From assembly GCA_017622055.1 (NCBI GenBank), contig JAGARY010000208.1:1-6108 (forward strand): a stretch of 6,108 bases of DNA, given 5' to 3'. Positions 1 to 4,430 of this stretch are shown in pieces; position 1 is the stretch's first letter; the number at the start of each line of letters is the position of its first letter. Origin of the DNA: Treponema sp. (lineage in GTDB: Bacteria; Spirochaetota; Spirochaetia; Treponematales; Treponemataceae). Under the pieces are notes generated by a model. That model saw nothing but the letters and a program-made list of their open reading frames with translations. It was not told the DNA's origin and ran no database searches. The position numbers and the translations under genes are program-made.

Positions 1-19
1 AATTACAGACAAATTTAAA

Positions 20-220
20 AGCGGTAGCGCTAGGAGCCCCGCCGAAGGCGTCCTCCTAGGGAGCGACGGCTGAAAGCCGACAAAATGCTCCTGTGGAGCA
101 TTTTGAGCGAGTCTCCGAGCAGCTGTGCTGCGAAGGCATGCGTAGCATGGGAGGATGGAGCGAAAGCGGAAGGGCGGATATAGCGACGGCAGGAAGCCAG
201 AGGCTTTCTGCCGGACCGCC
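20..220. repeat. GC-rich block of consecutive small hairpins
   Basis: This non-coding stretch is much richer in G+C than the genes and is largely made of short inverted repeats with 3- or 4-base loops. Readable stems are 20-23/28-31; 30-36/53-59 enclosing 40-43/47-50 (loop GAA); 67-71/75-79 (loop GAA); 81-91/95-105 (perfect 11 bp, loop TGT); 119-123/127-131 (loop TGT); 137-141/145-149 (loop GTA); and 187-198/202-213 (12 bp with one G-T pair, loop AGA), itself enclosed by 173-177/216-220. GCGAAAGC at 160-167 is a sequence known to form a very stable DNA mini-hairpin. Positions 150-171 recur inverted at 4154-4175. Both strands have short open frames across it, but they run through the palindromes and resemble nothing. 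The likeliest identity is a dispersed repeat or REP-like cluster; its function is unknown. Confidence 0.7.
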
Positions 221-242
221 ATTACATAGAAGGGACAAGCTA

Positions 243-262
243 AAAAATGCTGTCGCATTTTT
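243..262 (-). terminator. Probable intrinsic terminator after the ABC exporter pair
   Basis: A perfect 8-bp stem (243-250 with 255-262) closes a 4-base loop. Read on the minus strand it is AAAAATGC, loop GACA, then GCATTTTTTA. The 3' arm therefore runs into a T-tract, as in a rho-independent terminator, and the A-tract on the other side makes it potentially bidirectional. It lies about 40 bases past the stop codon at 301. A second small stem, GGCAA/TTGCC at 287-300, sits directly after the stop and lacks a T-tract. The G+C core is weak, which lowers confidence. Confidence 0.55.
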
Positions 263-300
263 CTTAACGCTTTCCCATTGAACACCGGCAACCAGTTGCC

Positions 301-2235
301 TTACTCATCTATTGTAATTTGGTTTCCTGTGTACAAGTGATGGTAGCGGCCTTTTGCGGCAAGTAATTCTTCGTGGGTTCCTCGTTCAATTATGTGGCCG
401 TGTTCCAAAACAATAATTTCGTCGGCGTTGCGAACTGTGGAAAGTCTGTGGGCAATTACAAAAGTTGTGCGACCTTTCATTAAACTATCCATGCCTTGTT
501 CAATTAATTTTTCTGTGCGAGTGTCAATTGAAGATGTGGCTTCGTCCAAAACTAAAACTGGTGGATTTGCAACTGCGGCTCGGGCAATTGCCAAAAGTTG
601 GCGTTGTCCTTGGCTCAAACTTGAACCGTCCCCTGTAATTACTGTGTCATACCCATTGTCTAAGTGGGTAATAAAATAATCTGCATTTGCAAGTTTTGCT
701 GCGTCATAAATTTGTGCATCCGAAGCGTCTAAATTTCCGTAGCGAATGTTATCTCTAATTGTTCCTGTAAACAAGTGGGTATTTTGCTGAACCATTCCTA
801 AAGATTTTCTTAATGCGTCTTTTGAAATGTCATTTAATGGAATGCCGTCAAAAGTAATGCTTCCGTTTTGGCTTTCTACATCATAAAATCTTGAAAGAAG
901 ATTAATTGTTGTTGTTTTTCCAGAACCTGTTGAGCCTACAAGTGCAATTTTCATACCAGGTTTTGCGTGAATGCAAATATCGTGCAAAATTGTTTTTTCT
1001 TTTTTGTAGCCAAAAGTTACGTTATTAAAAACTACTTCACCTTGCATTTTTATAAGGCTTCCATCATCTAGATTTTTCCAAGCCCAAGTTCCTGTTTTTG
1101 CAAATGCTTCAACTAATCTAACTTTTCCACTACTGTCAGTTGCTTCAAAAGCATTTACCAATGTGTATTTTCCTTGGTCAACTTCAGATTCTTCATCAAT
1201 AATTGCAAAGATTCGTTCTGCACCAGCAAGAGCATTTAAAACGCTGTTTGCTTGCTGTGTCATCATAGAAATTGGTTGGCTAAATGATCTTGTGTATTGC
1301 AAGAATGCTGCAATTGTTCCAAGATTCAACGCTCCTGTAAACCAATTTAACACATTTGGATTTGAATCTCCCAACACCATAAAAACGCATGATACTATTG
1401 CAATTATTGCGTATTGGGCATGAGACATATTATTTGTGATTGGTCCCATAACACCACCGTAAGTCATTGCGGCAGTTCCTGCGGCACGAAGATTTTCATT
1501 TAATTGTGCAAACTCAGAAACAGCATTTTCTTCATGATTAAAAACTTTAATTACTTTTTGACCTTCAATCATTTCTTCAATAAAACCGTTCATTTTTCCA
1601 ACTGCTTTTTGATTTTCTCGGAAGGCTTTTGCGGAACGTTTTCCAATTGTGGCAATTATTAAAGTAATTAAAAACATTGAAACAATCATAATTACTGTAA
1701 GCATTGGGCTAAGAATAATCATCATTGTTAAAACAGAAATTACTGTAATCACCGAAGATAACAATTGAGGAACAGTCTGACTCATCATTTCTCGCAATGC
1801 ATCTGTATCGTTTGTAAAGCGAGACATTAATTCTCCGTGAGTGTATGAGTCAAAAAACTTAATTGGCAATTTTTCTAATTTGCTAAACAAATCTTTACGG
1901 ATATTCAATAGAAGATTTGTTGAAATATAAAGCATTAAGCGGTTGTTACAAAAAGAAGCTACAACACCAAATAAAAATAATGTGAATGCAATAATCAATA
2001 ATCTGGCAAAGCCTGCAAAACTTGGATTTTGTTTTCCAATTAACGGAATGATGTAATCATTCAAAGCAGGTTTTATTAAATAACTTCCTAAAACAGAAGC
2101 CCCGGAACTAACTAAAACACAAAGAAAAACTAAAATCCATAATGATTTGAATTTTCCCATGTAATTTAAAATTCTTGAAATTGTTTTTTTTGTATCTTTA
2201 GGTTTTGCAAATCCTTTTGGTTTTACTGGTGGCAT
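301..2235 (-). CDS. ABC exporter half-transporter, catalytically competent subunit
   Basis: This 644-residue fused membrane and ATPase protein is predicted to pump a hydrophobic or amphipathic compound out of the inner membrane with the subunit encoded just upstream. The transmembrane domain spans roughly residues 25-345 with about six hydrophobic segments. The ATPase domain starts near 400: Walker A GSTGSGKT at 434-441, Q-loop Q484, signature LSQGQ at 540-544, Walker B with D564 and catalytic E565, D-loop SSID at 568-571, and switch H596. Only the signature deviates (LSQGQ for LSGGQ), as in the TM288-type subunit of asymmetric exporters. A linker of about 45 residues (350-395), with a TWAWK motif, separates the domains; I recall similar linkers in other bacterial members. 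The ATG start is well supported by a GGAGGT Shine-Dalgarno 6 bases upstream and by the overlap with the previous stop. Family assignment is firm; the substrate is unknown. Confidence 0.95.
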   Translation of the reverse strand: MPPVKPKGFAKPKDTKKTISRILNYMGKFKSLWILVFLCVLVSSGASVLGSYLIKPALNDYIIPLIGKQNPSFAGFARLLIIAFTLFLFGVVASFCNNRLMLYISTNLLLNIRKDLFSKLEKLPIKFFDSYTHGELMSRFTNDTDALREMMSQTVPQLLSSVITVISVLTMMIILSPMLTVIMIVSMFLITLIIATIGKRSAKAFRENQKAVGKMNGFIEEMIEGQKVIKVFNHEENAVSEFAQLNENLRAAGTAAMTYGGVMGPITNNMSHAQYAIIAIVSCVFMVLGDSNPNVLNWFTGALNLGTIAAFLQYTRSFSQPISMMTQQANSVLNALAGAERIFAIIDEESEVDQGKYTLVNAFEATDSSGKVRLVEAFAKTGTWAWKNLDDGSLIKMQGEVVFNNVTFGYKKEKTILHDICIHAKPGMKIALVGSTGSGKTTTINLLSRFYDVESQNGSITFDGIPLNDISKDALRKSLGMVQQNTHLFTGTIRDNIRYGNLDASDAQIYDAAKLANADYFITHLDNGYDTVITGDGSSLSQGQRQLLAIARAAVANPPVLVLDEATSSIDTRTEKLIEQGMDSLMKGRTTFVIAHRLSTVRNADEIIVLEHGHIIERGTHEELLAAKGRYHHLYTGNQITIDE

Positions 2236-3998
2236 TATTCTACCTCCGAATTGTCAGCCATATCGGCGTCGCCGGCTGTTTGTTGAGATTCAAATACTTC
2301 TTTATAAATTTTATTGTTTTGTAATAATTCTTGGTGAGTTCCAAATCCGTTGATTTGACCTTCATCTAAAACAAAAATTACATCTGCATCTTTTACAGAA
2401 GAAATTCTTTGAGCAATGATGATTTTTGTTGTTTCTGGAGCAAGGGCTTTTAATTCTCTCCAAATGCGAGATTCTGTTGCTGTATCAACAGCACTTGTAC
2501 TATCGTCTAAAATCAAAATCTTTGGCTTTTTTAATAGGGCTCTGGCAATACACAATCTTTGTTTTTGACCACCAGAAACGTTTACACCACCCTGTCCAAG
2601 TTCTGTTTCGTAACCTTCTGTAAAATTTTCAATAAAAGAATGAGCGTCGGCAGCTTTACAAGCAGCAATCAATTCTGCTTCTGTTGCATCTGGATTTCCC
2701 CATCTTAAATTTTCTTTGATTGTTCCAGAAAACAAAACGTTTTTTTGTAAAACCATTGCAACGCTATCACGCAAAGTTTGTAAATCATAATTACGAATAT
2801 CAACTCCGCCAACTTTTACAGAACCTTCCAACGCATCATATAATCTTGGAATTAAAGAAACAAATGTTGTTTTTGAAGAACCTGTTCCTCCAATTACACC
2901 AACAACTTGTCCCGATTTTATATTTACAGAAACATCTTTTAAAACGCAATTATCTTTCTTTTTATTATAACTAAAGAAAACATTTTCAAACTGAACTGAA
3001 CCGTCTTTTACAGTTGTAATTGGATTTTCTGGATTTTCAATTTCTGGAATTTCGTCCAAAACTTCTACAATACGTTTTTTTGACGCTTTTACCATAACTA
3101 AGGAAACAAAAACCATTCCCAACATCATCAAAGAAGAAAGAACTTGTGTTACATAAGTAAAAAAGCTAATTAATTCTCCAGAAAGCATTTGCCCCCAAGC
3201 CACCTGACGTCCACCAAGCCACATAACGCAAATCATTGTGGAATACATTACAAGTTGCATAATTGGCATCATCAAAATAATTAATTTTTCTGCATGAACT
3301 TGTGCTTTTTTTACATCCTCTGCCGCTTGATTAAATTTTTCTTCTTCGTAATTTCCACGAACAAAGGCTTTTACAATTCTAATTCCAATTAAGTTTTCTT
3401 GAATTGCAGCATTCATTTTGTCAAACTTTTTCATCATTTTTTCAAAACGAGGATGAGCTTTTACAGAAATAAACAAGATTGAAAATGCAATAATTGGAAT
3501 TGCTACTAAAAACACAACTGCAAGCTTTTTGTTGATTGTAAATGCCATAATGCTGCCGGCAATGAGCATAAATGGCGAGCGAATACACATATGAATAAGC
3601 ATTCTGTAAACGTTCATTGTCATATTTACATCTGTTGTTAAACGTGTAACTAAAGATGCTGTACTAAACTTATCTACATTGGCAAAAGAAAAAGCCTGAA
3701 TGCGATTAAATAATCTTTTTCTAAGATTTGCGGCAAAACCTTGGGCTGCAAAAGTTGAAAATTTTGTTCCCAAAACACCAAAGCACAAAGAAATCACTGC
3801 AAGGCCAACCATCAAAAGCCCAGTTTTTAATACAAATGGTAAATCTTTATTGGCAACACCAACGTCAATAATTTTTGCCATTACAAACGGAATAATAACT
3901 TCCATTACAACTTCCCCAATCATTACAATTGGAGACAAAAAGGTATTTACAACGTATTTTTTTTCTAAACCCTTTAATAATTTTTTTACATCTGACAT
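2235..3998 (-). CDS. ABC exporter half-transporter, degenerate-site subunit
   Basis: This 587-residue protein has an N-terminal membrane domain (about residues 15-305, roughly six hydrophobic segments) and a C-terminal ATPase domain. ATPase motifs are Walker A GGTGSSKT at 370-377, Q418, signature VSGGQ at 474-478, Walker B ILILDD with D498, D-loop SAVD at 502-505 and switch position Q530. Three positions deviate: Ser replaces the last Walker A glycine, D499 replaces the catalytic Glu, and Q530 replaces the switch His. The last two match the TM287 side of asymmetric exporters, where this site binds but barely hydrolyses ATP. Its intact VSGGQ should complete the active site of the partner encoded immediately downstream. 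I chose ATG at 3998, giving MSDVKKLLKG; an in-frame TTG at 4034 would add only a Cys/Phe/Tyr-rich dozen residues. Neither start has a Shine-Dalgarno. The tail after residue 572 is acidic and probably disordered. Confidence 0.93.
   Translation of the reverse strand: MSDVKKLLKGLEKKYVVNTFLSPIVMIGEVVMEVIIPFVMAKIIDVGVANKDLPFVLKTGLLMVGLAVISLCFGVLGTKFSTFAAQGFAANLRKRLFNRIQAFSFANVDKFSTASLVTRLTTDVNMTMNVYRMLIHMCIRSPFMLIAGSIMAFTINKKLAVVFLVAIPIIAFSILFISVKAHPRFEKMMKKFDKMNAAIQENLIGIRIVKAFVRGNYEEEKFNQAAEDVKKAQVHAEKLIILMMPIMQLVMYSTMICVMWLGGRQVAWGQMLSGELISFFTYVTQVLSSLMMLGMVFVSLVMVKASKKRIVEVLDEIPEIENPENPITTVKDGSVQFENVFFSYNKKKDNCVLKDVSVNIKSGQVVGVIGGTGSSKTTFVSLIPRLYDALEGSVKVGGVDIRNYDLQTLRDSVAMVLQKNVLFSGTIKENLRWGNPDATEAELIAACKAADAHSFIENFTEGYETELGQGGVNVSGGQKQRLCIARALLKKPKILILDDSTSAVDTATESRIWRELKALAPETTKIIIAQRISSVKDADVIFVLDEGQINGFGTHQELLQNNKIYKEVFESQQTAGDADMADNSEVE
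2242..2247 (-). promoter_or_regulatory. Strong Shine-Dalgarno for the second ABC gene
   Basis: The minus strand reads GGAGGT, six bases before the ATG at 2235. It lies inside the last codons of the upstream ABC gene, whose TAA overlaps the ATG by one base (TAATG). Ribosomes finishing the first subunit can therefore reinitiate on the second. Such coupling would suit 1:1 production of a heterodimer. It also decides the start of the downstream gene. Confidence 0.85.
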
Positions 3999-4007
3999 AG
4001 CGAATAG

Positions 4008-4034
4008 GTTATAAAAATAAAAACAGAAAATCAA
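4008..4034 (-). promoter_or_regulatory. Possible promoter of the ABC exporter pair
   Basis: On the minus strand a TATAAC -10-like hexamer (4008-4013) lies 15 bases after a TTGATT -35-like hexamer (4029-4034). The spacer is shorter than ideal and the surrounding DNA is very T-rich, so chance matches are easy. If used, transcription would start only a few bases before the ATG at 3998 and give a nearly leaderless mRNA. That would fit the absence of a Shine-Dalgarno there. A TATAAA at about 4050 is an alternative -10. Confidence 0.3.
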
Positions 4035-4140
4035 GTACCAATGTTTTTTATAACAGAGAATTAAAAAGATAAGATTTTGAAGCTAACTTAATTCAAAAAC
4101 AATAACGCTATCTACTTCTCAATCAAAACTTCTACCTTTC

Positions 4141-4260
4141 CGGCTTTGCGGGGTTCCGCTTTCGCTTCAGCCTCCTCACATCCTTCTGTGATTTTCGGGC
4201 TTGCCCCCGAAAATCACATCAGTCTGCTGCGGTGGCCGCTCCGCGCCCCTCCAATCCGGG
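4141..4260. repeat. GC-rich hairpin block in the intergenic region
   Basis: A sharply GC-rich non-coding stretch sits in AT-rich surroundings. Stems visible are 4148-4151/4156-4159 inside 4142-4145/4169-4172, the long hairpin at 4187-4218, and 4229-4232/4236-4239 (loop TGG). Positions 4154-4175 are the reverse complement of 150-171 with 20 of 22 bases matching, so this block and the one at the left end belong to the same repeat family in opposite orientations. No plausible reading frame crosses it. It lies between mnmG and the ABC pair, upstream of the latter. Confidence 0.65.
4187..4218. repeat. Perfect 13-bp stem hairpin
   Basis: TGTGATTTTCGGG at 4187-4199 is exactly complementary to CCCGAAAATCACA at 4206-4218, around a 6-base loop. 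The stem is long and without mismatch. Neither side is followed by a clear T-tract outside the stem, so a simple intrinsic terminator is not convincing. It could still stop or slow transcription from mnmG, or be the core palindrome of a REP-like element. Confidence 0.7.
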
Positions 4261-4269
4261 CTAGGCACA

Positions 4270-4297
4270 AATTAAGAATTCAGAATTAGGAATTAAG
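4270..4297. repeat. Four tandem heptanucleotide repeats
   Basis: The units are AATTAAG, AATTCAG, AATTAGG and AATTAAG, each exactly seven bases and head to tail. The pattern resembles the short tandem heptamer repeats described in some other bacteria. It lies directly beside the GC-rich block, on the mnmG side. Confidence 0.7.
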
Positions 4298-4304
4298 AGA
4301 ATAC

Positions 4305-4343
4305 GTTCTATCGAATATCTAAAACGCCTTAGCGTTTTAAATA
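4305..4343. repeat. 39-bp repeat, copy 1
   Basis: This matches positions 4392-4430 at 36 of 39 bases in direct orientation. It contains an imperfect palindrome, 4316-4327 with 4332-4343, 12 bp with one mismatch and a CTTA loop. The core AAAACGC/GCGTTTT has A- and T-tracts on both sides of a small GC centre, so it could act as a weak terminator in either direction. Read on the minus strand it spells Tyr-Leu-Lys-Arg-stop, like the end of mnmG. Confidence 0.8.
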
Positions 4344-4347
4344 CACC

Positions 4348-4386
4348 TGTGAAACTAAGAAACGCGAGCTGGCGCAGCGTTTCACA
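4348..4386. repeat. Hairpin between the two 39-bp repeats
   Basis: Two alternative pairings share this spacer: TGTGAAAC (4348-4355) with GTTTCACA (4379-4386), and GAAACGC (4359-4365) with GCGTTTC (4377-4383). The 3' arms overlap, so only one can form at a time. A small GCTG/CAGC stem lies inside. The AAACGC/GCGTTT core echoes the flanking repeats. Confidence 0.5.
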
Positions 4387-4391
4387 TTTTT

Positions 4392-4430
4392 GTTCTATCG
4401 AATATCTAAAACGCGCTAGCGTTTTAGATA
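4392..4430. repeat. 39-bp repeat, copy 2, overlapping the mnmG stop codon
   Basis: This copy holds a perfect 12-bp inverted repeat (4403-4414 with 4419-4430) around the loop GCTA. On the minus strand the first arm is TATCTAAAACGC, which is exactly the Tyr-Leu-Lys-Arg codons ending mnmG. The TAG stop (4418-4416) occupies three of the four loop bases. The hairpin may shield the mRNA 3' end or act as a weak terminator, though no T-tract follows it. Confidence 0.85.

Noticed and set aside
20..220. tRNA or small structured RNA gene
   Set aside because: The stems are many and short, without a cloverleaf, T-loop GTTCRA or other recognised RNA family motif.
56..281. Short overlapping open frames on both strands in the left GC-rich block
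   Set aside because: They run through consecutive palindromes, have no convincing ribosome binding site, and their predicted peptides resemble no family I know. GC-rich repeats produce such frames by chance.
3999..4034. TTG start giving 12 extra residues on the first ABC subunit
   Set aside because: The extension is a Cys/Phe/Tyr-rich stretch overlapping the promoter-like region, with no ribosome binding site; MSDVKKLLKG is a far more typical beginning.
3999..4134. Riboswitch or leader RNA upstream of the ABC pair
   Set aside because: The stretch is plain AT-rich sequence with no recognisable aptamer motif or anti-terminator pairing.
4348..4430. Integron attC-like recombination site
   Set aside because: There are palindromes of suitable size, but I do not see the GTT/AAC core sites in the required arrangement, and no cassette-like gene is adjacent.
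4305..4430. CRISPR array
   Set aside because: Only two repeat copies are present, each is a near-perfect palindrome, the single spacer is itself a hairpin, and there are no cas genes.
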